DNA from: Pseudomonas sp. GD04091
GTDB taxonomy: Bacteria; Pseudomonadota; Gammaproteobacteria; Pseudomonadales; Pseudomonadaceae
Reading direction: 5' to 3'
DNA: 64,000 bases
Assembly: GCF_029836165.1 (NCBI RefSeq)
Contig: NZ_JAOEBG010000008.1
Span: forward strand, 62,001-126,000
Shown here piece after piece: positions 45,431 through 56,128 of the stretch. The notes below the pieces were generated by a model. It was given only the letters and a program-made list of their open reading frames with translations, searched no databases and was not told the origin of the DNA. The number at the start of each line of letters is the position of its first letter. The first letter of the stretch is position 1. The position numbers were made by a program, and so were the translations under genes.

Positions 45431-46789
45431 ATGAGTAACAACCTCGACCAGCTCACCGATTGGTTGAAAGAGCACAAGATCACCGAAGTGGAATGCCTGA
45501 TCAGCGACCTGACCGGCATCACCCGCGGCAAGATCTCGCCCACCAACAAGTTCATCGCCGAAAAGGGCATGCGCCTGCCCGAGAGCGTGCTGCTGCAGAC
45601 CGTGACCGGCGACTACGTCGACGACGACATCTATTACGAGCTGCTCGACCCGGCCGACATCGACATGATCTGCCGGCCCGACGAGAAAGCCGTGTTCCTG
45701 GTGCCATGGGCCATCGAGCCAACCGCCCAGGTGATTCACGATACCTACGACAAGAAGGGCAACCCGGTCGAGCTGTCGCCGCGCAACGTGCTCAAGAAAG
45801 TCCTCAAGCTCTATGCCGACAAGGGCTGGCAGCCGATCGTCGCGCCGGAGATGGAGTTCTACCTGACCAAGCGCAGCGAAGACCCGGACTTCCCGTTGCA
45901 ACCGCCGGTGGGCCGCTCGGGCCGTCCGGAAACCGGCCGCCAGTCGTTCTCCATCGAGGCCGCCAACGAATTCGACCCGCTGTTCGAGGACGTCTACGAC
46001 TGGTGCGAGCTGCAGCAGCTGGACCTCGACACGCTGATCCACGAGGACGGCACGGCGCAGATGGAGATCAACTTCCGTCACGGCGACGCCCTGCACCTGG
46101 CCGACCAGATTCTGGTGTTCAAGCGCACCATGCGCGAGGCTGCGCTCAAGCACAATGTGGCCGCGACTTTCATGGCCAAGCCCATGACCGGCGAGCCGGG
46201 CAGCGCCATGCACCTGCACCAGAGCGTGGTCGACGTGGCCACCGGCAAGAACATCTTCTCCAACGCCGACGGCAGCATGAGCGAGCTGTTCCTCAACCAC
46301 ATCGGCGGCCTGCAGAAGTTCATCCCCGAAGCACTGCCGCTGTTCGCCCCCAACGTCAACTCGTTCCGCCGCTTCCTGCCGGATACTTCGGCGCCGGTGA
46401 ACGTCGAGTGGGGTGAGGAGAACCGTACCGTCGGCCTGCGCGTGCCGGATGCCGGCCCACAGAACCGTCGCGTCGAGAACCGCCTGCCAGGCGCCGATGC
46501 CAACCCTTACCTGGCCATCGCCGCGAGCCTGCTGTGCGGCTACATCGGCATGGTCGAGGGCATCGAGGCCAGCGCGCCGGTCCAGGGCCGTGGCTACGAG
46601 CGCCGCAATCTGCGCCTGCCGTTGACCATCGAGGACGCCCTGGAGCGCATGGAGAACAGCCGCGCCCTGGTGCAGTACCTGGGCAAGAAATTCATCACCG
46701 GCTACGTCGCCACCAAGCGCGCCGAGCATGAAAACTTCAAGCGAGTCATCAGTTCCTGGGAGCGTGAGTTCCTGCTGTTTGCAGTGTGA
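45431..46789 (+). CDS. spuB: Gamma-glutamylpolyamine synthetase SpuB
   Basis: A 452-residue GS-fold ligase paralogous to SpuI. It shows PEMEFYLTKRSEDPD, TLIHEDGTAQMEINFRHG, GSAMHLHQSV, VNVEWGEENRTVGLRVP and ENRLPGADANPYLAIAAS. The start at 45431 (MSNNLDQLTDWLKEHKITE) has TGAGG nine bases before; the upstream frame is the leader. First gene of the spuBC-DEFGH stretch. Two synthetases probably divide substrates such as putrescine, cadaverine and spermidine. Confidence 0.92.
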   Translation: MSNNLDQLTDWLKEHKITEVECLISDLTGITRGKISPTNKFIAEKGMRLPESVLLQTVTGDYVDDDIYYELLDPADIDMICRPDEKAVFLVPWAIEPTAQVIHDTYDKKGNPVELSPRNVLKKVLKLYADKGWQPIVAPEMEFYLTKRSEDPDFPLQPPVGRSGRPETGRQSFSIEAANEFDPLFEDVYDWCELQQLDLDTLIHEDGTAQMEINFRHGDALHLADQILVFKRTMREAALKHNVAATFMAKPMTGEPGSAMHLHQSVVDVATGKNIFSNADGSMSELFLNHIGGLQKFIPEALPLFAPNVNSFRRFLPDTSAPVNVEWGEENRTVGLRVPDAGPQNRRVENRLPGADANPYLAIAASLLCGYIGMVEGIEASAPVQGRGYERRNLRLPLTIEDALERMENSRALVQYLGKKFITGYVATKRAEHENFKRVISSWEREFLLFAV

Positions 46790-46838
46790 TCAACCCTGAG
46801 GCCGCCTGCCCGGCGGCCGCCGGACAATGGAGAAGCAC

Positions 46839-48200
46839 ATGAGCGTCAACAACCCGCAAACCCGTGAATGGCAAACCCTGAGCGGCGAGCACCACCTTGC
46901 ACCCTTCAGTGACTACAAGCAGCTGAAGGAGAAGGGGCCGCGCATCATCACCAAGGCGCAGGGCGTGCATTTGTGGGACAGCGAGGGCCACAAGATCCTC
47001 GACGGCATGGCCGGCCTGTGGTGCGTGGCGGTCGGCTATGGCCGTGAAGAACTGGTGCAGGCGGCAGAGAAGCAGATGCGCGAGCTGCCGTACTACAACC
47101 TGTTCTTCCAGACCGCCCACCCGCCAGCGCTGGAGCTGGCCAAGGCGATCACCGACGTGGCGCCCAAGGGCATGACCCATGTGTTCTTCACCGGCTCCGG
47201 CTCCGAAGGCAACGACACCGTGCTGCGCATGGTCCGCCACTACTGGGCACTCAAGGGCAAGCCGAACAAGCAGACCATCATCGGGCGTATCAACGGCTAC
47301 CACGGCTCCACCGTGGCCGGCGCCAGCCTCGGTGGCATGAGCGGCATGCATGAACAGGGCGGCCTGCCGATCCCGGGCATCGTGCATATCCCGCAGCCGT
47401 ACTGGTTCGGCGAGGGTGGCGACATGACCCCGGACGAATTCGGCGTGTGGGCGGCCGAGCAGCTGGAGAAGAAGATTCTCGAAGTCGGCGAGGACAGTGT
47501 CGCCGCCTTCATCGCCGAGCCGATCCAGGGCGCCGGCGGGGTGATCATTGCGCCTGAGACCTACTGGCCGAAGATCAAGGAGATCCTCGCCAAATACGAC
47601 ATCCTGTTCGTCGCCGACGAAGTGATCTGCGGTTTCGGCCGCACCGGCGAGTGGTTCGGCTCCGACTACTACGACCTCAAGCCTGACCTGATGACCATCG
47701 CCAAGGGTCTGACCTCCGGTTACATCCCCATGGGTGGTGTGATCGTGCGTGACACCGTGGCCCAGGTACTCAGCGAAGGCGGCGATTTCAACCACGGCTT
47801 CACCTACTCCGGCCACCCGGTGGCGGCGGCGGTGGCCCTGGAAAACCTGCGCATCCTGCGCGACGAGCAGATCGTCGAGAAGGTGCGCACGGAAGTGGCA
47901 CCCTACTTGCAAAAACGTCTGCGTGAGCTGCAGGACCACCCACTGGTGGGCGAGGTGCGCGGCCTGGGCCTGCTCGGCGCGATCGAGCTGGTCAAGGACA
48001 AGGCGACCCGCAGCCGTTACGAGGGCAAGGGCGTGGGCATGATCTGTCGTACGCATTGCTTCGAGAACGGCCTGATCATGCGTGCCGTGGGCGACACCAT
48101 GATCATCGCGCCGCCGCTGGTGATCAGCCGCGAAGAGGTGGACGAACTGGTGGAAAAGGCGCGCAAGTGCCTGGATTTGACGTACGAAGCGATCAAATGA
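46839..48200 (+). CDS. spuC: Polyamine:pyruvate aminotransferase SpuC
   Basis: A 453-residue class-III aminotransferase. It moves the amino group of putrescine and related amines to pyruvate. Motifs are VFFTGSGSEGNDTVLRM, GYHGSTVAGAS, ILFVADEVICGFGRTG and PLP lysine Lys289 in MTIAKGLTSGYIP. Start at 46839 with GGAGAAG upstream is preferred over Met 46827. It lies 49 bases after spuB. Its aminobutyraldehyde product feeds GABA and the gabDT genes at the start of the window. Confidence 0.93.
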   Translation: MSVNNPQTREWQTLSGEHHLAPFSDYKQLKEKGPRIITKAQGVHLWDSEGHKILDGMAGLWCVAVGYGREELVQAAEKQMRELPYYNLFFQTAHPPALELAKAITDVAPKGMTHVFFTGSGSEGNDTVLRMVRHYWALKGKPNKQTIIGRINGYHGSTVAGASLGGMSGMHEQGGLPIPGIVHIPQPYWFGEGGDMTPDEFGVWAAEQLEKKILEVGEDSVAAFIAEPIQGAGGVIIAPETYWPKIKEILAKYDILFVADEVICGFGRTGEWFGSDYYDLKPDLMTIAKGLTSGYIPMGGVIVRDTVAQVLSEGGDFNHGFTYSGHPVAAAVALENLRILRDEQIVEKVRTEVAPYLQKRLRELQDHPLVGEVRGLGLLGAIELVKDKATRSRYEGKGVGMICRTHCFENGLIMRAVGDTMIIAPPLVISREEVDELVEKARKCLDLTYEAIK

Positions 48201-48211
48201 CGGTCTGCTAG

Positions 48212-48295
48212 GCTGGCGAGGTGACATTAAGTCGTTACAAGGCCCTGCTTCGGTTGAAACAGCGCCTTGTAACTTGCCAGACTAACGGCTGTTTC
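48212..48295 (+). ncRNA. Interleaved helices (H-type pseudoknot topology) upstream of spuD
   Basis: Stem A: GTTACAAGGC (48234-48243) pairs perfectly with GCCTTGTAAC (48264-48273). Stem B: GAAACAGC (48256-48263), in the loop of A and adjacent to its 3' arm, pairs perfectly with GCTGTTTC (48288-48295). CTGGCGAG (48212-48219) can also pair with CTTGCCAG overlapping the end of A. This could be a cis-regulatory RNA of the polyamine-binding protein gene. Helices are seen; folding in vivo is inference. Confidence 0.5.
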
Positions 48296-48369
48296 AGTCG
48301 CCCAGCGCGTGACCCGTGGGACCTGGCTGCTGAACAGATGGCTTGATAATAAATTCTGGAGCATAACGC

Positions 48370-49467
48370 ATGAAGAAATTGGGCAAGACGCTGCTGACCG
48401 CCGCCCTGATGGGTGCCATGGCCACCGCTGTTCAGGCTGAAGACAAGGTGTTGAACGTCTACAACTGGTCGGACTACATCGCGCCGGACACCATCGCCAA
48501 GTTCGAGAAGCAGACCGGCATCAAGGTCAAGTACGACGTCTTCGACAGCAACGAAACCCTCGAGGCCAAGTTGCTGGCCGGCAAGTCGGGTTACGACGTC
48601 GTGGTCCCGTCCAACAACTTCCTGGCCAAGCAGATCAAGGCCGGCGTCTATGAAGAGCTGGACCGCTCCAAGCTGCCCAATTGGAAGAACCTCGACGAGG
48701 ACCTGCTCAAGGCCGTCGGTGACGCCAGCGACCCGGGCAACAAGTACGCCTTCCCCTACATGTGGGGTTCCATCGGCATCGGCTACAACCCGGAGAAGGT
48801 CAAGGCCGCGCTGGGCGTGGACAAGATCGACTCGTGGGATGTCGTGTTCAAGCCCGAGAACATCGCCAAGCTCAAGAGCTGCGGCGTGAGCTTCCTCGAT
48901 GCGCCGACCGAAATGCTCCCGGCCGCGCTGCACTACCTGGGCCTGCCCAGCAATTCCACCAAGTCGGATGACCTGAAGAAGGCCGAGGCGCTGTTCCTGA
49001 GCATCCGCCCATCGATCACCTACTTCCACTCGTCCAAGTACATCGGCGACCTGGCCAACGGCAACATCTGCGTGGCCGTCGGCTACTCGGGCGACCTGGA
49101 GCAGTCCAAGGCCCGTGCCCACGAGGCCGGCGACAAGGTCAAGCTGGACTACATCATTCCGAAAGAAGGCGCCGGTACCTTCTACGACATGGTCGCCATC
49201 CCCAAGGATGCCGAGCACAAGGAAGCCGCCTACAAGTTCATGGACTTCCTGATGCAGCCTGAAGTCATGGCCGAGATCACCAACGCCGTGCGCTTCCCGA
49301 ACGGCAACAAGGCCGCCACCGCGTTCGTGGACAAGGACATCACCAGCGACCCGAGCATCTATCCGCCTGCCGACGTGAAGAAACAGCTGTATGCGATCGC
49401 CGCGCCTGAAGCGGCGGCCCAGCGTGTCATCACCCGCAGCTGGACCAAGATCAAGTCGGGCAAGTAA
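48370..49467 (+). CDS. spuD: Polyamine-binding periplasmic protein SpuD (PotF type)
   Basis: A 365-residue PotF/PotD-family protein. Signal [23 protein letters not shown] is cut before EDKV. Mature start [20 protein letters not shown] and later [56 protein letters not shown] are family-like. In P. aeruginosa SpuD prefers putrescine and SpuE spermidine. GGAG is seven bases before the ATG. A structured leader lies upstream and a perfect hairpin downstream. Confidence 0.93.
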   Translation: MKKLGKTLLTAALMGAMATAVQAEDKVLNVYNWSDYIAPDTIAKFEKQTGIKVKYDVFDSNETLEAKLLAGKSGYDVVVPSNNFLAKQIKAGVYEELDRSKLPNWKNLDEDLLKAVGDASDPGNKYAFPYMWGSIGIGYNPEKVKAALGVDKIDSWDVVFKPENIAKLKSCGVSFLDAPTEMLPAALHYLGLPSNSTKSDDLKKAEALFLSIRPSITYFHSSKYIGDLANGNICVAVGYSGDLEQSKARAHEAGDKVKLDYIIPKEGAGTFYDMVAIPKDAEHKEAAYKFMDFLMQPEVMAEITNAVRFPNGNKAATAFVDKDITSDPSIYPPADVKKQLYAIAAPEAAAQRVITRSWTKIKSGK

Positions 49468-49487
49468 GCCCGTCGCGAAACCCTCTG

Positions 49488-49504
49488 GGCCGGGTATCCC
49501 GGCC
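49488..49504 (+). other. Perfect hairpin after spuD
   Basis: GGCCGGG-TAT-CCCGGCC, about 20 bases after the spuD stop, no T-run. It likely protects spuD mRNA from 3' decay rather than ending transcription, since spuE follows on. Confidence 0.5.
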
Positions 49505-49527
49505 TGGAGGCCAGTAGAGGCAAATAA

Positions 49528-50721
<1,194 letters not shown>

Positions 50722-50728
50722 CAATCCA

Positions 50729-50750
50729 GGCCCGCCAGCGCAGCGGCGGG
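50729..50750 (+). other. Hairpin between spuE and spuF
   Basis: GCCCGCC (50729-50735) pairs with GGCGGGC (50744-50750) over an eight-base loop with no T-tract. As after spuD, it may stabilise binding-protein mRNA and set levels above the ATPase and permeases. Confidence 0.45.
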
Positions 50751-50778
50751 CACATAAATCTTGTTGGGAGTTTCACTC

Positions 50779-51921
50779 ATGGCAGTTGCCTCCGGTGCCT
50801 ATAAGAAAGCCCTCGAGGGTGGCCAGCAACCCAAGCAGGTGCTGGTCAAGATCGACCGGGTCACAAAAAAATTCGACGAAACGGTAGCGGTGGACGATGT
50901 GTCCCTGGAAATCCGCAAGGGTGAGATCTTCGCCCTGCTGGGTGGCTCCGGTTCCGGCAAATCGACCTTGCTGCGCATGCTGGCCGGCTTCGAGCGTCCG
51001 ACCGAAGGGCGGATCTTCCTCGACGGCGTCGACATCACCGACATGCCGCCCTACGAGCGGCCGATCAACATGATGTTCCAGTCCTACGCGCTGTTCCCGC
51101 ACATGACCGTGGCGCAGAACATCGCCTTCGGCCTGCAGCAGGACAAGATGCCCAAGGCCGAGATCGAAGCCCGCGTGGCCGAGATGCTCAAGCTGGTGCA
51201 CATGACCCAGTACGCCAAGCGCAAGCCGCACCAGCTCTCCGGCGGCCAGCGTCAGCGCGTGGCCCTGGCCCGCTCGCTGGCCAAGCGTCCCAAGCTGCTG
51301 CTGCTCGATGAGCCGATGGGCGCGCTGGACAAGAAACTGCGCTCGCAGATGCAGCTGGAACTGGTGGAGATCATCGAGCGCGTGGGCGTGACCTGCGTGA
51401 TGGTGACCCACGACCAGGAAGAGGCCATGACCATGGCCCAGCGCATCGCCATCATGCACCTGGGCTGGATTGCCCAGATCGGCAGCCCGATCGACGTCTA
51501 CGAGACCCCGACCAGCCGCCTGGTCTGCGAATTCATCGGCAACGTCAACCTGTTCGAGGGCGACGTGGTCGACGACGCCGAAGGCCACGCGATCATTGCC
51601 AGCCCGGAACTGGAGCGCAAGATCTACGTCGGCCACGGTGTCACCACCTCGGTCGAGGACAAGCACATCACCTACGCCCTGCGCCCCGAGAAGCTGCTGG
51701 TGACCACCGAGCAGCCGACCTGCGAACACAACTGGTCGCGCGGCAAGGTGCACGACATCGCCTACCTGGGCGGTCACTCGGTGTTCTACGTCGAGCTGCC
51801 CAGCGGCAAGATCGTCCAGTCGTTCGTGGCCAACGCCGAGCGCCAGGGCACCCGACCGACCTGGGACGATGAAGTCTACGTGTGGTGGGAAGACGACAGC
51901 GGCGTGGTACTGCGGTCATGA
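50779..51921 (+). CDS. spuF: Polyamine ABC importer ATPase SpuF (PotG)
   Basis: A 380-residue PotA/PotG-type ATPase: Walker A GGSGSGKST, Q-loop MMFQSYALFPHMT, signature [19 protein letters not shown], Walker B LLLLDEPMGALDKKLR, switch [14 protein letters not shown]-terminal TOBE-like part (about 290-380) includes YALRPEKLLV. Start 50779 (MAVASG) fits TTGGGAG upstream. The stop overlaps the spuG ATG by four bases. Confidence 0.94.
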   Translation: MAVASGAYKKALEGGQQPKQVLVKIDRVTKKFDETVAVDDVSLEIRKGEIFALLGGSGSGKSTLLRMLAGFERPTEGRIFLDGVDITDMPPYERPINMMFQSYALFPHMTVAQNIAFGLQQDKMPKAEIEARVAEMLKLVHMTQYAKRKPHQLSGGQRQRVALARSLAKRPKLLLLDEPMGALDKKLRSQMQLELVEIIERVGVTCVMVTHDQEEAMTMAQRIAIMHLGWIAQIGSPIDVYETPTSRLVCEFIGNVNLFEGDVVDDAEGHAIIASPELERKIYVGHGVTTSVEDKHITYALRPEKLLVTTEQPTCEHNWSRGKVHDIAYLGGHSVFYVELPSGKIVQSFVANAERQGTRPTWDDEVYVWWEDDSGVVLRS

Positions 51922-52838
51922 AACTGCGCAAGCTCAAGCGAGCCTTCCAGCGCATCACCCCGCAGGGGCGGCACCTGGTGATCGGCGTGCCGTTCATCTG
52001 GCTGTTCCTGTTCTTCATGCTGCCGTTCTTCATCGTGCTGAAGATCAGCTTCGCCGAAGCCGACGTGGCGATTCCGCCGTATACCGAGATCTACACCTAC
52101 GTCGAAAGCAAGGTGCAGCTGGTGCTGAACCTGGCCAACTACGGGCTGCTCACCGAGGACGAGCTCTACCTCTCGGCCTACCTCGGTTCGCTCAAGGTCG
52201 CCTTCTTCAGCACCCTGTTGTGCCTGCTGATCGGTTACCCGATGGCCTACGCCATCTCCAAGGCCAGGAAGGAAACCCAGACTGTCCTGCTGTTGCTGAT
52301 CATGATGCCGACCTGGACCGCGATCCTGATCCGCGTGTATGCCTGGATGGGCATTCTCAGCAACAACGGGCTGCTCAACAGCTTCCTGATGTGGATCGGC
52401 CTGATCGACCAGCCGCTGCAGATCCTCAACACCAACCTGGCGGTGTATATCGGCGTGGTCTATTCGTACCTGCCGTTCATGATCCTGCCGCTGTACGCCA
52501 ACCTGGTGAAGCACGACGAAAGCCTGCTCGAGGCAGCATCGGACCTGGGTTCGAGCACCTTCAACAGCTTCTGGAAGATCACTGTGCCGCTGTCGAAGAA
52601 CGGCATCATCGCTGGCTGCATGCTGGTGTTCATCCCGGTGGTGGGTGAGTTCGTGATTCCTGAACTGCTCGGTGGTCCGGAAACCCTGATGATCGGCAAG
52701 GTGCTGTGGCAGGAGTTCTTCAACAACCGTGACTGGCCGGTGGCGTCCGCGCTGGCGGTGGTGATGCTGGCGATCCTGATCGTGCCGATCCTGCTGTTCA
52801 ACCGTAGCCAGGCCAAAGAAATGGAGGGCCGCGCATGA
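51918..52838 (+). CDS. spuG: Polyamine ABC importer permease SpuG (PotH)
   Basis: A 306-residue permease of the PotB/PotH type with about six hydrophobic helices (IGVPFIWLFLFFMLPFFIVLK first) and the docking EAA loop around LLEAASDLGSSTFNSFWKITVPLS. Start at 51918 overlaps the spuF stop (ATGA) and its own stop overlaps spuH in the same way, so translation is coupled across FGH. A long periplasmic segment follows the first helix. Confidence 0.93.
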   Translation: MKLRKLKRAFQRITPQGRHLVIGVPFIWLFLFFMLPFFIVLKISFAEADVAIPPYTEIYTYVESKVQLVLNLANYGLLTEDELYLSAYLGSLKVAFFSTLLCLLIGYPMAYAISKARKETQTVLLLLIMMPTWTAILIRVYAWMGILSNNGLLNSFLMWIGLIDQPLQILNTNLAVYIGVVYSYLPFMILPLYANLVKHDESLLEAASDLGSSTFNSFWKITVPLSKNGIIAGCMLVFIPVVGEFVIPELLGGPETLMIGKVLWQEFFNNRDWPVASALAVVMLAILIVPILLFNRSQAKEMEGRA

Positions 52839-53728
52839 AACGCTTCAGTTTCTCCAAGCTGATGCTGGTGCTCGGCTTGCTGTTCATCTACCTGCCGATG
52901 CTGATCCTGGTGATCTATTCGTTCAACGCCTCCAAGCTGGTGACGGTATGGGGCGGCTGGTCGGTGAAGTGGTATGTCGGCCTGCTCGACAACACCCAGC
53001 TTATGGGGTCGGTGATGCGCTCGCTGGAGATCGCCTGCTACACGGCGATCGCCGCCGTGGCGCTGGGCACCCTGGCGGCCTTCGTGCTGACCCGGGTCAC
53101 CCGCTTCAAGGGCCGCACGCTGTTCGGTGGCTTGGTCACCGCGCCGCTGGTGATGCCCGAGGTGATCACTGGTCTGTCGCTGCTGCTGCTGTTCGTGGCC
53201 ATGGCACAGATGATCGGCTGGCCCCAGGAGCGTGGCATCGTCACCATCTGGATCGCCCACACCACGTTCTGCGCCGCCTATGTGGCGGTGGTGGTGTCGG
53301 CGCGCCTGCGCGAGCTGGACCTGTCCATCGAAGAGGCCGCCATGGACCTGGGCGCCAAGCCGTGGAAGGTGTTCTTCCTGATCACCATCCCGATGATCGC
53401 GCCGTCGCTGGCGGCCGGTGGCATGATGTCGTTCGCCCTGTCGCTGGATGATCTGGTGCTGGCCAGCTTCGTCTCAGGTCCAGGGTCGACCACTCTGCCG
53501 ATGGAAGTGTTCTCGGCCGTGCGCCTGGGCGTGAAACCAGAGATCAACGCCGTGGCCAGCCTGATCCTGCTGTCGGTTTCGCTGGTGACCTTCCTGGTCT
53601 GGTACTTCAGCCGTCAGGCCGAAGAGCGCCGCCGTCGGGCGATCCAGCAAGCCATCGAGGAAGGCGCCGCGGCGAACGTCTCGCAGCCGCAGGTCCGCCG
53701 TCCGTCCCAGGCCACCGCGCAGGCCTGA
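52835..53728 (+). CDS. spuH: Polyamine ABC importer permease SpuH (PotI)
   Basis: A 297-residue PotC/PotI-type permease with about six helices and the EAA loop SIEEAAMDLGAKPWKVFFLITIPMIAPS. Second membrane half of the SpuFGH importer served by SpuD and SpuE. Its tail is unusually polar, with Gln/Ala-rich EEGAAANVSQPQVRRPSQ, probably cytoplasmic. Ends the operon; a REP pair follows. Confidence 0.93.
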   Translation: MKRFSFSKLMLVLGLLFIYLPMLILVIYSFNASKLVTVWGGWSVKWYVGLLDNTQLMGSVMRSLEIACYTAIAAVALGTLAAFVLTRVTRFKGRTLFGGLVTAPLVMPEVITGLSLLLLFVAMAQMIGWPQERGIVTIWIAHTTFCAAYVAVVVSARLRELDLSIEEAAMDLGAKPWKVFFLITIPMIAPSLAAGGMMSFALSLDDLVLASFVSGPGSTTLPMEVFSAVRLGVKPEINAVASLILLSVSLVTFLVWYFSRQAEERRRRAIQQAIEEGAAANVSQPQVRRPSQATAQA

Positions 53729-53730
53729 CC

Positions 53731-53820
53731 GATTCGCCGGCAAGTCGCAGCGGCGCACCGCCGCTCCCACAGGACCTGTGTACATCAAGGTCCCTGTGGG
53801 AGCGGGTTCACCCGCGAAGG
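53731..53820. repeat. REP pair after spuH
   Basis: CGCTCCCACAGG (53761-53772) pairs with CCTGTGGGAGCG (53791-53802), with outer GATTCGCCGG and CCCGCGAAGG edges. Likely ends the spu operon. The rest of the gap to 53975 holds no clear promoter. Confidence 0.8.
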
Positions 53821-53975
53821 TTCCCCCACCGAATCAAAGCCAGACCGCGTCCCAATGCGGATAGTCCCTGACGCTATTGACCAGCCCAGGCAATGGCGTT
53901 TCCCTCCCAGTACCCTTTTCCAATCCCTGATCTACGCTTTCAACGCATCCCCATTCGTTGAAGCAAGGAGCCCGC

Positions 53976-55064
53976 ATGACGGTAGCGCGTCCGCCGATGG
54001 TCGTTTGCCTGGGGCTGCTGTTGATGCTGTCGGGCTGTGGCAAGGAAGAAACCGTCCAGGTACTGCCCAGGGTTGCGGTGCAACAGGTGCAGCCCACCGA
54101 CTTCGCCGCCCGGGTCACCCTGACCGGTGACGTGCAGGCGCGGGTGCAGACCGACCTGTCGTTTCGCGTGGGCGGCAAGATGGTCTCGCGCAGTGTCGAT
54201 GTGGGCGACCACGTCAAGGCCAACCAGGTGCTGGCGCGCCTGGACCCGAAGGACCTGCAGAACAATGTCGACTCGGCCAAGGCGGCGGTGTTCGCCGAGC
54301 AGGCCCGGGTCACCCAGACCAGCGCCGCGTTCGTGCGCCAGCAGAAGCTGCTGCCCAAGGGCTACACCAGCCAGAGCGAATACGACTCCGCCGAAGCCGC
54401 CCTGCGCAGTAGCCAGAGCGCGCTCAAGGCCGCCCAGGCGCAGTTGGCCAATGCCAACGAGCAGCTGAGCTACACCGCGCTGGTATCCGAAGCCGCCGGG
54501 GTGATCACCGCGCGCCAGGCCGAAGTCGGGCAGGTGGTGCAGGCGACCATGCCGATCTTCAGCCTGGCCGTCGATGGCGACCGCGACGCGGTGTTCAACG
54601 TCTATGAATCGCTGCTGGTAAATCCGAACGACGAGAAGAACGTCACCGTCAGCCTGATCGACAATCCCAGCATCACCGCCTCCGGCCACGTGCGCGAGAT
54701 CACCCCGACGGTCTCGGCGCAAAGTGGCACCGTGCAGGTCAAGGTGGCCCTGCGGGACGTGCCGGCAGGCATGCCGCTGGGCTCGCCGGTGAGCGCCTCG
54801 GCCAATGCCCGCGGCAAGCCCAGCGTGGAGCTGCCCTGGTCGGCCTTGACCAAGGCCTTGAGCGAGCCGGCGGTGTGGGTGGTGGGCGAGGGCGACAAGG
54901 CGCAGCTGCGCAAGGTCCAGGTGGCGCGCTACCTGACCGGCAAGGTGGTGATCAGCGATGGCCTGGAGGCCGGCGAAGTGGTGGTGGTCGGTGGCGGCCA
55001 GTTGCTGAACCCGGGGATCCAGGTGGAAAAGGTCGATGTCAGGAATGGAGGAGTCGGGCCATGA
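53976..55064 (+). CDS. RND periplasmic adaptor 1 (TriA-like membrane-fusion lipoprotein)
   Basis: A 362-residue membrane-fusion protein. A lipobox (LLLMLSGCGK) marks an N-terminal lipid anchor. The lipoyl/coiled-coil/barrel order is visible: LSFRVGGKMVSRSVDVGDHVKANQVLARLD, a long Ala/Gln helix hairpin, then GVITARQAEVGQVVQA. AAGGAG precedes the ATG. It overlaps the second adaptor by four bases. TriABC of P. aeruginosa also uses two different adaptors with one pump, the closest architectural match. Confidence 0.87.
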   Translation: MTVARPPMVVCLGLLLMLSGCGKEETVQVLPRVAVQQVQPTDFAARVTLTGDVQARVQTDLSFRVGGKMVSRSVDVGDHVKANQVLARLDPKDLQNNVDSAKAAVFAEQARVTQTSAAFVRQQKLLPKGYTSQSEYDSAEAALRSSQSALKAAQAQLANANEQLSYTALVSEAAGVITARQAEVGQVVQATMPIFSLAVDGDRDAVFNVYESLLVNPNDEKNVTVSLIDNPSITASGHVREITPTVSAQSGTVQVKVALRDVPAGMPLGSPVSASANARGKPSVELPWSALTKALSEPAVWVVGEGDKAQLRKVQVARYLTGKVVISDGLEAGEVVVVGGGQLLNPGIQVEKVDVRNGGVGP

Positions 55065-56128
55065 AGCCTGTGCCACTGATGCTGTGCGCCAGCCTGCTGC
55101 TGGTGGCCTGTGGTGGCGAGACGGAACAGGCCGAGCCGGTGCGCCCGGTGCTGTCGACCCTGGTGGAGCCGCAGGTACAGGCGCAACTGGGGCGCTTCGC
55201 CGGGAACATCCAGGCGCGTTTCGAGAGCACCCTGGGTTTTCGGGTGTCCGGCCGTATCGCCCGGCGCTGGCTGGATGTCGGCGCCCAGGTGCGGCCTGGC
55301 GACACCCTGGCCACCCTCGACCCGACCGACCAGCAGAACCAGTTGCGCGCCGCCGAGGGCGACCTGGCGCGGGTCCAGGCGCAGTGGATCAACGCCCAGG
55401 CCGATGCCCGCCGCCAGCAGCAGTTGTACGACCGGGGTGTCGGCGCCCAAGCGCAGCTGGACATCGCCCAGACCAACCTGAAGACCACCGGGGCATCCCT
55501 GGAGCAAGCGCGCTCGGCCGTGAACCAGGCGCGCGACCAGCTCGACTACAGCACCTTGCGCAGCGATCACGCCGCCGTGGTCACTGCCTGGCAGGCGGAG
55601 GCCGGGCAGACCGTCAGCGCTGGCCAGGCGGTGGTGACGCTGGCCCGTCCGGATGTGAAGGAAGCGGTGATCGACCTGCCGATCCATCTGGCCGAGCAGC
55701 TGGGCGGCAACCTCGTGTTCACCGTCGCCTCGCAGCTCGACCCGAGCATCAGCACCACGGCCAGCCTGCGCGAACTGGAACCCCAGGCGGACGCCACCAC
55801 CCGCACCCGGCGTGCCCGCCTGACCCTGGCCAGCACCCCCGATGCCTTCCACCTGGGCACCGCCATCAGCGTCACCCTGACTTCGGCGGTGGCGCCACGC
55901 AGCGAGCTGCCGCGCACCGCCTTGCTCGAACGGGACGGCAAGACCCAGGTCTGGGTGGTCGATCCACGGCAAAAGACCGTGGCCACCCGTGACGTCACCC
56001 TGATGGAGCGCAGCGCCGACAGCATCGTCCTGTCCTCCGGCGTGCAGCCCGGCGAGCGTGTGGTCACCGCCGGGGTGAACAGCCTCAAGCCTGGCCAGAA
56101 GGTCACCTTCGACGAGGATGTGCGATGA
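55061..56128 (+). CDS. RND periplasmic adaptor 2 (TriB-like membrane-fusion lipoprotein)
   Basis: A 355-residue second adaptor with a lipobox LLLVACGG. It has LGFRVSGRIARRWLDVGAQVRPGDTLATLD, a coiled-coil hairpin (NAQADARRQQQLYDRG...), and AVVTAWQAEAGQTVSAGQ. Similar in layout but clearly different in sequence from adaptor 1, so a duplicated pair rather than a repeat. Overlaps adaptor 1 and the pump gene by four bases on each side. Both probably form a mixed hexamer around the pump; outer-membrane partner (OpmH-like/TolC) not in the window. Confidence 0.87.
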   Translation: MKPVPLMLCASLLLVACGGETEQAEPVRPVLSTLVEPQVQAQLGRFAGNIQARFESTLGFRVSGRIARRWLDVGAQVRPGDTLATLDPTDQQNQLRAAEGDLARVQAQWINAQADARRQQQLYDRGVGAQAQLDIAQTNLKTTGASLEQARSAVNQARDQLDYSTLRSDHAAVVTAWQAEAGQTVSAGQAVVTLARPDVKEAVIDLPIHLAEQLGGNLVFTVASQLDPSISTTASLRELEPQADATTRTRRARLTLASTPDAFHLGTAISVTLTSAVAPRSELPRTALLERDGKTQVWVVDPRQKTVATRDVTLMERSADSIVLSSGVQPGERVVTAGVNSLKPGQKVTFDEDVR

